A stretch of DNA of 64,000 nucleotides, taken from Collinsella phocaeensis. Its GTDB lineage: Bacteria; Actinomycetota; Coriobacteriia; Coriobacteriales; Coriobacteriaceae. Under the pieces are notes generated by a model, which was given only the letters and a program-made list of their open reading frames with translations, was not told where the DNA came from and did no database searches. The stretch is from NCBI RefSeq assembly GCF_900119895.1, contig NZ_FQLR01000002.1, forward strand, positions 90,181 to 154,180. The letters run 5' to 3'. This document shows positions 8,460 to 17,904 of this stretch, piece after piece. Made by a program: the position numbers and the translations under genes. How positions within the stretch are numbered: the stretch's first letter is position 1; each line of letters starts with the position of its first letter.

Positions 8460-9995
8460 CTACCGCGCCGTCTCGGCGAGTGCGCGACGGTCCACCTTGC
8501 CGTTGCCCGTCATGGGCAGTGCGTCGAGAAAGGCCACCTTCTTGGGGATCATGTAGTGCGGCAGAGCGCCGCGCAGGCGCTCCTTGAGGGCGAGGCCAGC
8601 GCGGAACGGCGTCGTGGAGAGCGGGGCGGCGGGCACCACGTGCGCGACGAGGTGCGAGACCCGTCCCTCGCGGACGGCGGGGACCACCGCTGCGGCGGCC
8701 ACCTCGGGCAGGCGCCGCAGATGCTCCTCGATGTCGCCGAGCTCGATGCGGAACCCGTTGAGCTTGACCTGCAGGTCGAGGCGGCCGCGATAATGAAGCA
8801 TGCCCGCGCCGTCCAGCCATCCCTCATCCCCCGTGCGGTACGTGCGGACGGGCGCTCCGGCCAGCTCGCAGGCACCGAAAGACCGTTCCGTCAGATCCGG
8901 CCGGCGATAGTAGCCACGCGCCACCGTATCGCCCTCGATGACGACCTCGCCGAGGGAGCCGGGCGCGCACTCCGCGCCCGAAGCGTCCACGATGCGGATG
9001 CGCGTGCCCGGCCGCGCGGACCCTACGGGCAGCGGGTCGGAGGCGCCGGCCATCTCGTCCGTCACCTCGACGGAGGTCACGGCGACCGTCGACTCGGTCG
9101 GACCGTAGGTGTTAAGCACGCGTGCCGAGGGGAAGCGCTCGAGAAGCCGCGCGGCGGTGGCGTTCGGCAGGGTCTCTCCGCAAAAGATGGACAAGCGAAG
9201 GTCGGCCATGAGGCCTTGGCCGAACTCCGGGTTCGCCAGGCAGAGGGATGCGAACGCCGGGGTGGAGACCCACACCTCGATGCCGGACGACGCGAGGGCG
9301 GCGAGCAGGGCCGATGCGCTTTGCTGGGAATCGTGGACCAGCGAGAAGAGCGTGCCGCCGCTCGCCAGCGCACCCGCGAGCTCAAAGACGGAGAGGTCGA
9401 ACGAGAACGGGGCCTGATCGAGCCACACCGCGGGACTCCCGCCCGAGAGCTCGAGGTCCCAGGCACAGAAGTTGTCGAAACAGTCCGCCGTCACCTCAAC
9501 GCCCTTGGGGGCGCCGGTCGAGCCCGAGGTGAACAGGATGTACGCGAGATCCTCGCCGGAGATCCAGCGGGAACGGTCCGAGAAGCCGCCCTCCGAGACG
9601 ATGCGGAAGAGTTCGTCGCCATCGAACAGCTCGACGGCGCATGCGCCCTCCACGCCGGGAAACGGCTCGCTCGCGAGCACCGGCAACGGCGCGTTCCCCG
9701 CTATCTGGGCCGCAATCGACGCCACGCGCTCGGGCGGGACCGAGAACCGGTCGACCGGCACGTACGGGCAGCCCGCCTTCATGCAGGCGAGAAAGCACGC
9801 GACCATGAGCGGATGCTTGTTGCCGTAGACCATGACCGGCTGACCCGGGGCCGCGATGCCCGCGATCCGGGACGCCAGGGCCTCCGACGCGAGCCAGAGC
9901 TCGAGATACGTCATGCGGTCCCCCGCGGACGTGCGCAGCGCCGGCGTCTGAGGCAGCGTCCGCGCCGTGTACTCAATGCTCTCCAGGTACTTCAT
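8460..9995 (-). CDS. dltA: DltA, D-alanine:D-alanyl carrier protein ligase
   Basis: A 511-residue ANL-superfamily adenylating enzyme. It has the P-loop ILFTSGSTGAPKGVEVT, the TYGPTESTVAVT motif, YRTGDEGWLDGAGMLHYRGR and the C-terminal lysine region MTGNGKVDRRAL. It activates D-alanine with ATP and loads it on DltC in the cytoplasm. It is the first gene of the operon. The start MKYLESIEYTAR at 9995, with a GGAAGAG site, was preferred over a frame seven codons longer. A stand-alone peptide-synthetase adenylation domain is unlikely because the whole dlt set is present. Confidence 0.93.
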   Translation of the reverse strand: MKYLESIEYTARTLPQTPALRTSAGDRMTYLELWLASEALASRIAGIAAPGQPVMVYGNKHPLMVACFLACMKAGCPYVPVDRFSVPPERVASIAAQIAGNAPLPVLASEPFPGVEGACAVELFDGDELFRIVSEGGFSDRSRWISGEDLAYILFTSGSTGAPKGVEVTADCFDNFCAWDLELSGGSPAVWLDQAPFSFDLSVFELAGALASGGTLFSLVHDSQQSASALLAALASSGIEVWVSTPAFASLCLANPEFGQGLMADLRLSIFCGETLPNATAARLLERFPSARVLNTYGPTESTVAVTSVEVTDEMAGASDPLPVGSARPGTRIRIVDASGAECAPGSLGEVVIEGDTVARGYYRRPDLTERSFGACELAGAPVRTYRTGDEGWLDGAGMLHYRGRLDLQVKLNGFRIELGDIEEHLRRLPEVAAAAVVPAVREGRVSHLVAHVVPAAPLSTTPFRAGLALKERLRGALPHYMIPKKVAFLDALPMTGNGKVDRRALAETAR

Positions 9996-10478
9996 GCCTC
10001 TTCCACCCCTCCGCACGCAAGCGGCGTACGCCGCGGCGAATTCGATACACAGACGAGAAGGCTACCCCCCCCCGACCCCGATCTGGCAAGTACCGAATCG
10101 GGTCCGCGGGCGAGGTCGCCGCCAACCATTCTGGTCTGCCAACCTTTACGCATCCTTACCGGCAGATGACAAATAAGTAAGTATTAATCGGGACGCAGCC
10201 CGCCGGGCTGCTCCCCGAAGGCCCTCGCCAAGAGGGGCGTACCCTAACGGCGCACCGTGCCATTAGGGTACGCCCCTCTTGGCGAGGGCCTGTCCCCCTT
10301 GGCACAGCCGGCAGGCGACATGCAATTAGGATGCCGGACGCACAAGCACGAGCCTGCGCACGACGGGGTGACGTATCATGGAGAGGTTAGCAATCCGCCG
10401 GCTCAAGGCGGTCCGCGCACCGCGCGGCCGGCCGCTGCCGCGCGGCACCGACCCGTCCACAAAGAAGGGCAGGACTCC
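9996..10478. other. Divergent dlt / purL intergenic region
   Basis: This 483-bp gap must hold the leftward dlt promoter and the rightward purL promoter. Its most striking content is the perfect hairpin at 10219-10291. A tatcat at 10374-10379 could be a purL -10 box, but no good -35 partner is visible. No coding sequence or recognisable riboswitch is seen. Confidence 0.5.
10219..10291. repeat. 29-bp perfect inverted repeat (large hairpin)
   Basis: Arms 10219-10247 and 10263-10291 are perfectly complementary across 29 bp, with a 15-base loop. No T-tract follows on either strand, so it is not a standard terminator. The right arm runs into cctgtcccc, the core of the dispersed 33-bp repeats, so it may be a second member of that repeat group. 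It lies between two divergent operons. Confidence 0.85.
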
Positions 10479-13400
10479 ATGGTCTCTCGTGTGTACGTAG
10501 AGAAGAAACCCGGCTTCGACGTCGAGGCCCGGCAGCTCAAGGGCGAGCTGACCGCGATCCTGGGGATTTCGGGCCTCACCGGCCTCCGCCTCATCAACCG
10601 CTACGACGTCGAGGGCATCGACGAGGAGCTGTTCGCTCGCTGCGTGCCCACCGTGTTCTCCGAGCCGCAGGTCGACGTCGTGTACGACGAGCTGCCGGCG
10701 GACGACGCCGCGACCGTCTTCGCCGTCGAAGCCCTGCCTGGCCAGTTCGACCAGCGCGCCGCCTCCGCCGCCGAGTGCGTGCAGTTGATCTCCCAGGGCG
10801 AGCGGCCTGCCGTTCGCTGCGCCAAGGTGTACGTGCTCTCCGGCAACCTTTCCGCAGAGGACCTCGACGCCATCAAGGGCTACGTCGTCAACCCGGTCGA
10901 GTCGCGCCTGGCGTCCCTCGAGTGCCCTGAGACCCTCACCCAGGAGATCCCCGACCCCGAGCCGGTCGAGGTCATCGACGGCTTCCGCGAGCTCGACGAG
11001 GGCGGCCTCGCCGCCTTCATCGCCGAGCGCGGCCTGGCCATGGACGAGGCGGACATCACCTTCTGCCAGCAGTACTTCATCGACGAGGGCCGCGACCCCT
11101 CGATCACCGAGATCCGCGTGATCGACACCTACTGGTCCGACCACTGCCGCCACACCACCTTCGGCACCGTCCTCGAGAACATCGAGATCGACGACGCGAC
11201 CGTCCAGGCGGCCTTCGACCGCTACCTCGAGATGCGCTCGCAGCTCGGCCGTGACGAGAAGCCCATCTGCCTCATGGACATGGGCACCATCGGCGCCAAG
11301 TGGCTCAAGAAGCAGGGCATCCTCACCAACCTCGACGAGTCCGAGGAGATCAACGCCTGCACCGTCAAGGTGACGGTCGACGTGGACGGCGAGGACCAGG
11401 ACTGGCTGTTCCTCTTCAAGAACGAGACGCACAACCACCCCACCGAGATCGAGCCCTTCGGCGGCGCGGCCACCTGCGTGGGCGGCGCGATCCGCGACCC
11501 GCTCTCGGGCCGTTCCTACGTCTACCAGGCCATGCGCGTCACCGGCGCGGCCGACCCGACCGTGCCGGTGTCCGAGACCATCGCCGGCAAGCTGCCCCAG
11601 CGCAAGCTCGTGACCACCGCGGCGGCCGGCTACTCCTCCTACGGCAACCAGATCGGCCTGGCCACCGGCCAGGTCTCCGAGCTCTACCACCCCGGCTACA
11701 TGGCCAAGCGCATGGAGGTCGGCGCCGTGGTGGGCGCCGCGCCCGCGAGCCACGTCCGCCGCGAGTGCCCCGCCCCCGGCGACAAGATCATCCTGCTCGG
11801 CGGCCGAACCGGCCGTGACGGCATCGGCGGCGCCACCGGCTCCTCCAAGGCCCACAACGTCGAGTCCATCGAGAAGGACGGCGCCGAGGTCCAGAAGGGC
11901 AACGCCCCCATGGAGCGCAAGCTGCAGCGCCTGTTCCGCCGCGGCGACGCCTGCCGCCTGATCAAGCGCTGCAACGACTTCGGCGCGGGCGGCGTCTCCG
12001 TCGCCGTGGGCGAGCTGGCCGACGGCCTCTACATCGACCTCGACATGGTCACCAAGAAGTACGACGGCCTGGACGGCACCGAGCTCGCCATCTCCGAGTC
12101 CCAGGAGCGCATGGCCGTCGCCGTGGCCGAGGCCGACGTCGACGAGTTCATGGGCTACGCCGAGGAGGAGAACCTCGAGGCGACCGTGATCGCCGAGGTC
12201 ACCGCCGAGCCCCGCGTCCGCATGGCATGGCAGGGCGACGCCATCGTCGACCTCTCCCGCGCGTTCCTCAACTCCAACGGCGCGCCGAAGTTCCAGGACG
12301 TCCACGTCCCCGCGCAGGGCGTCGCGCCCATCGACCCCGAGAGCGAGCTGGCACAGGCCGCGCTCGAGGAGTTTGACAGCCTCGAGAACGTCTTCGAGAG
12401 CACCGTGCCCATGGTCCCGGGCGCCGAGGAGGTCGATTCCTTCGCCGAGGCCATGCGCCTGCTCGTGAGCGACCTCAACGTCTGCTCCAACAAGGGCCTG
12501 TCCGAGCGCTTCGACTCCACCATCGGCGCCGCGACCGTCCTCATGCCCTTCGGCGGCGAGCGCCAGCTCACCCCGAGCCAGGCCATGGTCGCCAAGTTCC
12601 CGGTCGACGGCGAGACCACCACGGTCTCCGGCATGGCCTGGGGCTTCAACCCCTACATCATGGAGGCCGACCAGTACCGCGGCGCCTACCTCTCCGTCGT
12701 CGAGAGCATCGCGCGCCTCGTGGCCACCGGCTTCGACCACACCAAGGCGTACCTCTCCTTCCAGGAGTACTTCGAGCGTCTGCGCGACGTCCCCGAGCGC
12801 TGGGGCAAGCCCATGGCCGCCGTCCTGGGCGCCCTCATGGCCCAGGTCGAGCTCGGCGCCGGCGCCATCGGCGGCAAGGACTCCATGTCCGGCTCCTTCG
12901 AGGACCTCGACGTCCCGCCCACGCTGATCTCCTTCGCCGTCGCGGTCGATAAGCTCGCCAACATCGTGTCGCCCGAGTTCAAGCGCGCGGGCAGCCGCGT
13001 CGCGCTGATCCAGCCCGCCTACCAGATGGACGACCTCCTGCCCGAGACCGACTCGCTGCTCGCCGCCTTCGGCGCCGTCGAGGAGCTCGTCCGCGAGGGC
13101 AGCGCGCTCTCCGTCTCCACGCCCGGCTTCGGCGGCCTGGCCGAGGTCCTGTTCAAGGCCTGCCTGGGCAACCGCATCGGCTTCACCGTCGCGGACGCCT
13201 ACTACGAGGCCGACGCGCGCGACCTGTTCGACCACGCCTACGGCTGCTTCATCGTGGAGCTCGCCGAGGGCGCGGAACTGCCCGAGGTCGACGGCGTGAC
13301 CGTGGTCGAGCTCGGCACCACCACCGAGGCCTACGAGCTCGCCGCCTACGACGAGACCCTCGATATGGCCGAGCTGCAGGAGGCTTGGGAGTCCGGCATC

Positions 13401-14327
13401 GAGTCCGTGTTCCCCTACCGCAGCGCAGCCGACGACGTCGACGCCCCCGAGGAGCTCGTGCCCGAGGAGCGCTACCGCTGCGAGGAGGAGGGCCGCGTCC
13501 GCGCGACCTACGGCGGCCTCAAGATCGCCCGTCCGCGCGTGATCATCCCGGTCTTCCCCGGCAACAACTGCGAGTTCGACTCCGCCCGCGCCTTTACCGC
13601 CGCCGGCGCCGAGGCCGATGTCTTCGTGATCAACAACCTCACGCCCGAGCACGTCGCCGAGTCCACCCGCGAGCTGGCGCGCCACATCCGCGAGTCCCAG
13701 ATCGTCATGATCCCCGGCGGCTTCTCCGGCGGCGACGAGCCCGACGGCTCCGCCAAGTTCATCACCGCGTTCTTCCGCGCACCCGAGGTCACCGAAGCCG
13801 TTCGCGACCTGCTGCAGTCCCGCGACGGCCTGATGCTCGGCATCTGCAACGGCTTCCAGGCGCTCGTCAAACTCGGCCTGGTGCCCTACGGCGACATCGT
13901 GGACGCCACGGCTGACGCCCCGACGCTCACCTTCAACGAGATCGGCCGTCACCAGAGCCGCCTGGTGCGCACGCGCATCTGCAGCGACCTGTCGCCGTGG
14001 CTCTCCCAGTGCGACCCCGAGGAGCTCTACACCGTGGCCATCTCCCACGGCGAGGGCCGCTTCGTCGCTAACGACGAGGTGCTCGCGCAGCTGCGCGCCG
14101 GCGGCCAGATCGCCACGCAATACGTGGACGTGGCGGGCATGCCGTCCATGGACCTCGACGTGAACCCCAACGGCTCCGTGGCGTGCATCGAGGGCATCAC
14201 CAGCCCCGACGGCCGCGTGTTCGGCAAGATGGGCCACGTGGAGCGCCGCGGCGACGGCCTGTACAAGAACGTCCCCGGCGAGAAGTTCATGCCGCTGTTC
14301 GAGAGCGGCGTCGCGTACTTCTCGTAA
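10479..14327 (+). CDS. purL: Phosphoribosylformylglycinamidine synthase, single-chain PurL
   Basis: A 1282-residue ATP-dependent amidotransferase that converts FGAR and glutamine to FGAM, the fourth step of purine synthesis. A PurS-like N-terminal region is followed by the FGAM-synthase core, with IDTYWSDHCRHTTF and LFLFKNETHNHPTEIEPFGG. A C-terminal class I glutaminase follows, with FPGNNCEFD, nucleophile Cys1123 in GICNGFQ and a SHGEGRF histidine. The ATG at 10479 (MVSRVYVEKKPG) starts the conserved region; upstream in-frame sequence is non-conserved. It resembles the clostridial-type large PurL more than the proteobacterial one. No other pur gene is adjacent. Confidence 0.96.
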   Translation: MVSRVYVEKKPGFDVEARQLKGELTAILGISGLTGLRLINRYDVEGIDEELFARCVPTVFSEPQVDVVYDELPADDAATVFAVEALPGQFDQRAASAAECVQLISQGERPAVRCAKVYVLSGNLSAEDLDAIKGYVVNPVESRLASLECPETLTQEIPDPEPVEVIDGFRELDEGGLAAFIAERGLAMDEADITFCQQYFIDEGRDPSITEIRVIDTYWSDHCRHTTFGTVLENIEIDDATVQAAFDRYLEMRSQLGRDEKPICLMDMGTIGAKWLKKQGILTNLDESEEINACTVKVTVDVDGEDQDWLFLFKNETHNHPTEIEPFGGAATCVGGAIRDPLSGRSYVYQAMRVTGAADPTVPVSETIAGKLPQRKLVTTAAAGYSSYGNQIGLATGQVSELYHPGYMAKRMEVGAVVGAAPASHVRRECPAPGDKIILLGGRTGRDGIGGATGSSKAHNVESIEKDGAEVQKGNAPMERKLQRLFRRGDACRLIKRCNDFGAGGVSVAVGELADGLYIDLDMVTKKYDGLDGTELAISESQERMAVAVAEADVDEFMGYAEEENLEATVIAEVTAEPRVRMAWQGDAIVDLSRAFLNSNGAPKFQDVHVPAQGVAPIDPESELAQAALEEFDSLENVFESTVPMVPGAEEVDSFAEAMRLLVSDLNVCSNKGLSERFDSTIGAATVLMPFGGERQLTPSQAMVAKFPVDGETTTVSGMAWGFNPYIMEADQYRGAYLSVVESIARLVATGFDHTKAYLSFQEYFERLRDVPERWGKPMAAVLGALMAQVELGAGAIGGKDSMSGSFEDLDVPPTLISFAVAVDKLANIVSPEFKRAGSRVALIQPAYQMDDLLPETDSLLAAFGAVEELVREGSALSVSTPGFGGLAEVLFKACLGNRIGFTVADAYYEADARDLFDHAYGCFIVELAEGAELPEVDGVTVVELGTTTEAYELAAYDETLDMAELQEAWESGIESVFPYRSAADDVDAPEELVPEERYRCEEEGRVRATYGGLKIARPRVIIPVFPGNNCEFDSARAFTAAGAEADVFVINNLTPEHVAESTRELARHIRESQIVMIPGGFSGGDEPDGSAKFITAFFRAPEVTEAVRDLLQSRDGLMLGICNGFQALVKLGLVPYGDIVDATADAPTLTFNEIGRHQSRLVRTRICSDLSPWLSQCDPEELYTVAISHGEGRFVANDEVLAQLRAGGQIATQYVDVAGMPSMDLDVNPNGSVACIEGITSPDGRVFGKMGHVERRGDGLYKNVPGEKFMPLFESGVAYFS

Positions 14328-14378
14328 GCGAGTCATGTTGGGGCGGGTTTTGCCCCGCCCCTCCCCGTGGCAGCATGA

Positions 14379-14420
14379 AGGCCGCCGCCTGGAACACATC
14401 CAGGCGGCGGCCTCTTTTTT
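14379..14420 (+). terminator. Rho-independent terminator of purL
   Basis: A perfect 15-bp stem (14379-14393 with 14399-14413), a 5-base loop and a cttttttt-like tail at 14414-14420. A smaller GC hairpin (gggcgggttttgccccgccc) precedes it directly after the purL stop. Confidence 0.92.
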
Positions 14421-14423
14421 CCC

Positions 14424-14456
14424 GCCTCAAAAAGGGGACAGGCACTTTTTTGAGGC
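14424..14456. repeat. 33-bp dispersed repeat, copy 2
   Basis: Inverted ends gcctcaaa / tttgaggc around ggggacaggcac. It lies four bases after the purL terminator. Confidence 0.85.
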
Positions 14457-14492
14457 GCGGGCCTTGTCCGGGGACCGCACAGGGCACGCGAA

Positions 14493-14525
14493 ACCTCAAA
14501 TTGGGGACAGGCACTAAATTGAGGT
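14493..14525. repeat. 33-bp dispersed repeat, copy 3
   Basis: Inverted ends acctcaaatt / aattgaggt around ggggacaggcac. It has the same orientation as copy 2. Confidence 0.85.
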
Positions 14526-14617
14526 CTGTCAGCGGCACGGAAATCGGCATCGGCCGCGGCATCAAGGGCAGTCTCCGGACACCGAATCGGAAACCTTGGA
14601 AAAGCGCCCGCCCCTAA

Positions 14618-14650
14618 ACCTCAAATTCGTGCCTGTCCCTAATTTGAGGT
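14618..14650. repeat. 33-bp dispersed repeat, copy 4
   Basis: Inverted ends acctcaaatt / aatttgaggt with the core in the opposite orientation (gtgcctgtccc). The upstream flank aaaagcgcccgccccta is shared with copy 5 at 20.9 kb, so about 50 bp are duplicated between the two loci. Confidence 0.85.
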
Positions 14651-14695
14651 GCACGCCCTAACTGCACGCGGTTCTCACGATTGCCCGCTGAGCGC

Positions 14696-15850
14696 CTATC
14701 TCGCATCGCATCGACGTTCTCGCATGCAGGAGAACACGCAGCTCACGATAGCCACCAGCGCGATCACTGCAACGAACGCCAACTCGCCGCCCACCGGCAG
14801 CCAGCCCGTTGAGAAGGGATTGGCGCTCCCCGGCACCGACCGCTCGCACAGCGCATGGTCGAACAGCACGGGCACAAGCAGCCATCCGAAACCCGCGCAC
14901 ACGGGCACAACGCGCACGAGCATGCCAACATAGCCCGCACTCATCCGGGCAAGCACGAACGACAGGAGCCCCGCAGCAAGACCCAGGCCCACCATCAGCG
15001 CGACGCGAGCAGCTACATAAGCCCCCAGCGTCATGTCCCAGCCGCAGACATAACCGCTCAACGGACCCGTGATAACGCAGTCCATCAGGGCACCAATCCC
15101 AGCACCGGCAAGGGGAACGGCCCAGGCGCACAGGCTCACGGCAAGAACGAGCGCCGCCGACAACACCGCAGCCGCCAGCTGCGCGCCGAACACCTTGCGA
15201 CCGATGCGCGATGACCACTGGACCGCCCGCATGCGATGCAGCTGGTCGCTCACCGCGACAGGAGCCATCACAAACATGGGTGCGACCACAAGCCACGTTG
15301 AGAGACGGTTGAGATACGTCTCGATATCCTGCAACCACATGTGCGAGAGATAGCCGCGTGCGCCCCCTTCCCCCTCTAAAGCCTGAAGCCAAAGGTCCAT
15401 CTCATACGCCCTCTCATGGGAAGGCAAGGCAAGGATCCGCTCGCTCAAAGCGATATCCGCCTTGAGCGCATCATCGGGCTCGCCTCCCGCTTGCTGTACC
15501 CCATATTCGCGATCGAGCACCTCGATTGAAAAGGCATCGAAGTCCGCCCGCGTGCGAAGGTCGCGCTCGGCAGCCCCATCGAGCGTCGCCAAATCAGACT
15601 CGAACGCCGTCTCCGCAGCGCGTGCTTCCGCACGGATTTCACGCATCTCGGCATCATCGATCGAGGCCCCGAATCTATCCGCCCACTCCTGGGCAAGCTC
15701 GAAATGAAAGGTCGCCTGGCTCCCGTTGGGAAAAGCGACTATCCCAGGCCCCTTTCCGACAAGAAACCAGAAAGCGATGCCGGACACCAGAAGCGCCGCA
15801 AAGATACCCGGGCGCCATATCCTACTCAGCTCCTGCGCGAACAGACTCAT
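14696..15850 (-). CDS. ABC-2 type membrane permease
   Basis: A 384-residue membrane protein with one N-terminal segment (about 17-35). A long extracytoplasmic, acidic helical region follows (about 40-170), then five or six C-terminal segments. This is the usual ABC-2 exporter layout. Its ATG follows the stop of the upstream permease gene with no gap, so the two are probably translated together as a heterodimeric channel for the adjacent ATPase. Last gene of the ECF-sigma operon. Substrate unknown; peptide antibiotics or lipids are typical. Confidence 0.75.
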   Translation of the reverse strand: MSLFAQELSRIWRPGIFAALLVSGIAFWFLVGKGPGIVAFPNGSQATFHFELAQEWADRFGASIDDAEMREIRAEARAAETAFESDLATLDGAAERDLRTRADFDAFSIEVLDREYGVQQAGGEPDDALKADIALSERILALPSHERAYEMDLWLQALEGEGGARGYLSHMWLQDIETYLNRLSTWLVVAPMFVMAPVAVSDQLHRMRAVQWSSRIGRKVFGAQLAAAVLSAALVLAVSLCAWAVPLAGAGIGALMDCVITGPLSGYVCGWDMTLGAYVAARVALMVGLGLAAGLLSFVLARMSAGYVGMLVRVVPVCAGFGWLLVPVLFDHALCERSVPGSANPFSTGWLPVGGELAFVAVIALVAIVSCVFSCMRERRCDAR

Positions 15851-17038
15851 CTATGCCACATCCTTATCGAACCACATGCGCCGCAGCACCGGATGCATGC
15901 ACCACAGGACAGCGATGCCGCAAATCACAGCTGCAGCTTCTTGCAATGGGATGAACGAACGAAGCCCCAAGTCGGTAAACCACTGGCCGCTCACGGAAAG
16001 CAAGGGCGCTGGAAAGACGTGCATGAGTGCACGGGCGACGTGCCATCCGTTGAGCGCGCATGCCGCCTGCGCCCCCAGCGGCGCGATCAAGAGCACGCAA
16101 GCCGTTACAGCGGCACGGACCACGCTATAACCGGTTGCCAGCAGGACCGCTTGGACCGTAAGGCACAGCAGCGCCACGAAGCCCGACCCCAGCAGCAGGG
16201 TCCACATGAGGTACGAGCCGATCGAGCAATCGAACCACGTCACGAACGGCCGCGCGGAGCCTCCGTCCACCACAACGTTGAACAAGCTCGAAACGCTGCT
16301 CTCCCACACGGGACCGATTCCCCATCCGGACAGCGCGGCAACCGCTCCGAAGGTCAGCACCGCGAACGCTGCGTACATCGTCAACGCCCATATCAAGGAT
16401 GCGGTGAGCCTTGTTGCAACGACGCCGCGCCCGACGGGACTCGACAGCGCGATCGACCGCGCCCCCGTTCGCTCGTCCAGCTCGCACATAGCAAGCAGCG
16501 CGGCCATTCCTATGGCAGAAGCCTCCAAGATAACCACGGGCACGAGCGTCCCGAATAAGAATTGGTGCACGTCGAACGTGTAGGCGGCACCGTATACGTC
16601 CCGCTCCTGCCTCGACGCCCGCACCGCATCGACCCGATCCTCCCAAGCCGCATATTTCGAAGCCACCAAGTGCGACGCCAACGGCGCATCCATATCGATC
16701 GCCGCCGCGGTACCGGCCTCGCCCGCATCAAAGGCGGCAAGTATGCCCTGGGCGTGGGACACGGACCATGCGAGCTGGTCGCGAGCACCGGTCGCCGGAC
16801 GTGCCATCACCGCATCCAAGAATTCCTGATCCATATGAACACCCACCAGCTGGGCGACCGAAGCGACTTCCGCCATATGCGGAAACAGCCACGAGTTGCC
16901 AAAGATGAGCGCACCGTTCAAAACGAGGAAGGCGAACGGCAACGCGACAAGCAGGGGCATGCGAACGATCCGGCGCAACTCTTCCGCAAGCAGTGACAAC
17001 CCTAGCGAGCGCGATATCGCCGCGCTCAGCGCCGTCAT
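15851..17038 (-). CDS. ABC-2 type membrane permease
   Basis: A 395-residue protein with the same architecture as its downstream neighbour: an N-terminal segment (MPLLVALPFAFLVLNGALI), a long external loop (about 50-165) and about six further segments. The start MTALSAAISRSL at 17038 has GAGG just upstream and lies 5 bases after the ATPase stop. The longer open frame would overlap that gene and is rejected. It is the second half-channel of the exporter. Confidence 0.75.
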   Translation of the reverse strand: MTALSAAISRSLGLSLLAEELRRIVRMPLLVALPFAFLVLNGALIFGNSWLFPHMAEVASVAQLVGVHMDQEFLDAVMARPATGARDQLAWSVSHAQGILAAFDAGEAGTAAAIDMDAPLASHLVASKYAAWEDRVDAVRASRQERDVYGAAYTFDVHQFLFGTLVPVVILEASAIGMAALLAMCELDERTGARSIALSSPVGRGVVATRLTASLIWALTMYAAFAVLTFGAVAALSGWGIGPVWESSVSSLFNVVVDGGSARPFVTWFDCSIGSYLMWTLLLGSGFVALLCLTVQAVLLATGYSVVRAAVTACVLLIAPLGAQAACALNGWHVARALMHVFPAPLLSVSGQWFTDLGLRSFIPLQEAAAVICGIAVLWCMHPVLRRMWFDKDVA

Positions 17039-17043
17039 TTTCC

Positions 17044-17892
17044 TCACCGCCCCTCGCGATACCGCACCAGAAACGCATCCTCCAAGGTGGGGGAAACGGC
17101 GCGCGCACCCTCGGGGCACCGTGTCGCGCAGATGCGAAGCATCGTGCGTCCATCGCGCTCCCGCTCTCCCAGCACCTGACAGCCACGGGGAAGTTCCGCA
17201 TGAACCGGCATCTCGAATATCATTCCAGCAAGCTCGGCGCAGAGTTCCGCGCTGCCCGGATACGCCTTCACGCGACCGTTTTGGATGAATACGATCTGGC
17301 CGGCAATCGCCTCGATGTCCGACACGATATGCGTCGACAGAATCACCGTGCGCTCTTTTGCGAGCTCATGAATGATGTTGCGAAAGCGCACGCGCTCGCG
17401 CGGATCAAGCCCCGCGGTGGGCTCATCAAGAATGAGGATCTGGGGATCGGCAAGCAGCGCGGTCGCGATTCCGATGCGCTGGACCATGCCGCCCGAGAAC
17501 TCGCGCATGCGGCGGTCTGCCGCGTCGGCAAGACCTACCAGCTCGAGCAGCTCGTCGCATCTCCGCGCGATGTCGTGCTTGCCCATTCGCTGCAGGACGC
17601 CCACGTAGCGCAGGAACGCCCGGGGCGTATAGCTCGGATAATATCCAAACTGCTGGGGCAGGTAGCCTAGCACGGCACGGTAGCGCTCCCCCATCGCATG
17701 AATGTCCTCGCCGTTCCAGCAGATTCTTCCCTCGGTTGGAAAGGTAAGCGTGGCGAGCATCTTCAGAAGCGTCGACTTACCCGCTCCGTTTGGCGCTATC
17801 AACCCGGTAACGCCCGTGGAAAACGCAAGCGTCGCGTCCTCGATCACAACGTTGCTCTTGAATCGTTTGGTCACGTGTTCGACGGTAAGCAT
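17044..17892 (-). CDS. ABC transporter ATP-binding protein
   Basis: A 282-residue ATPase with Walker A IAPNGAGKSTLLK, Q-loop YLPQQFGYYP, signature REFSGGMVQRIGIA and Walker B ILILDEPTAGLDP. A switch histidine (STHIVSD) is also present. The YLPQQFG variant and the C-terminal extension are typical of ATPases paired with ABC-2 exporters. It sits between the sigma-factor-linked membrane protein and the two permeases, with short gaps. Confidence 0.9.
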   Translation of the reverse strand: MLTVEHVTKRFKSNVVIEDATLAFSTGVTGLIAPNGAGKSTLLKMLATLTFPTEGRICWNGEDIHAMGERYRAVLGYLPQQFGYYPSYTPRAFLRYVGVLQRMGKHDIARRCDELLELVGLADAADRRMREFSGGMVQRIGIATALLADPQILILDEPTAGLDPRERVRFRNIIHELAKERTVILSTHIVSDIEAIAGQIVFIQNGRVKAYPGSAELCAELAGMIFEMPVHAELPRGCQVLGERERDGRTMLRICATRCPEGARAVSPTLEDAFLVRYREGR

Positions 17893-17904
17893 AGCGCATC
17901 TCCC

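Noticed and set aside
8460..9995. A peptide-synthetase adenylation enzyme
   Set aside because: Complete dlt neighbours and the single-domain length identify it as DltA.
10326..14399. A 1357-codon open frame antisense to purL
   Set aside because: It mirrors purL exactly, is rich in Val/Leu/Gly/His/Asp from reversed GC-rich codons, and has no family motif. It is a codon-bias shadow.
14424..14650. A CRISPR array formed by the three 33-bp repeats
   Set aside because: Spacing is irregular (36 and 92 bp), orientation changes, and copies are spread over 24 kb. They are dispersed repeats.
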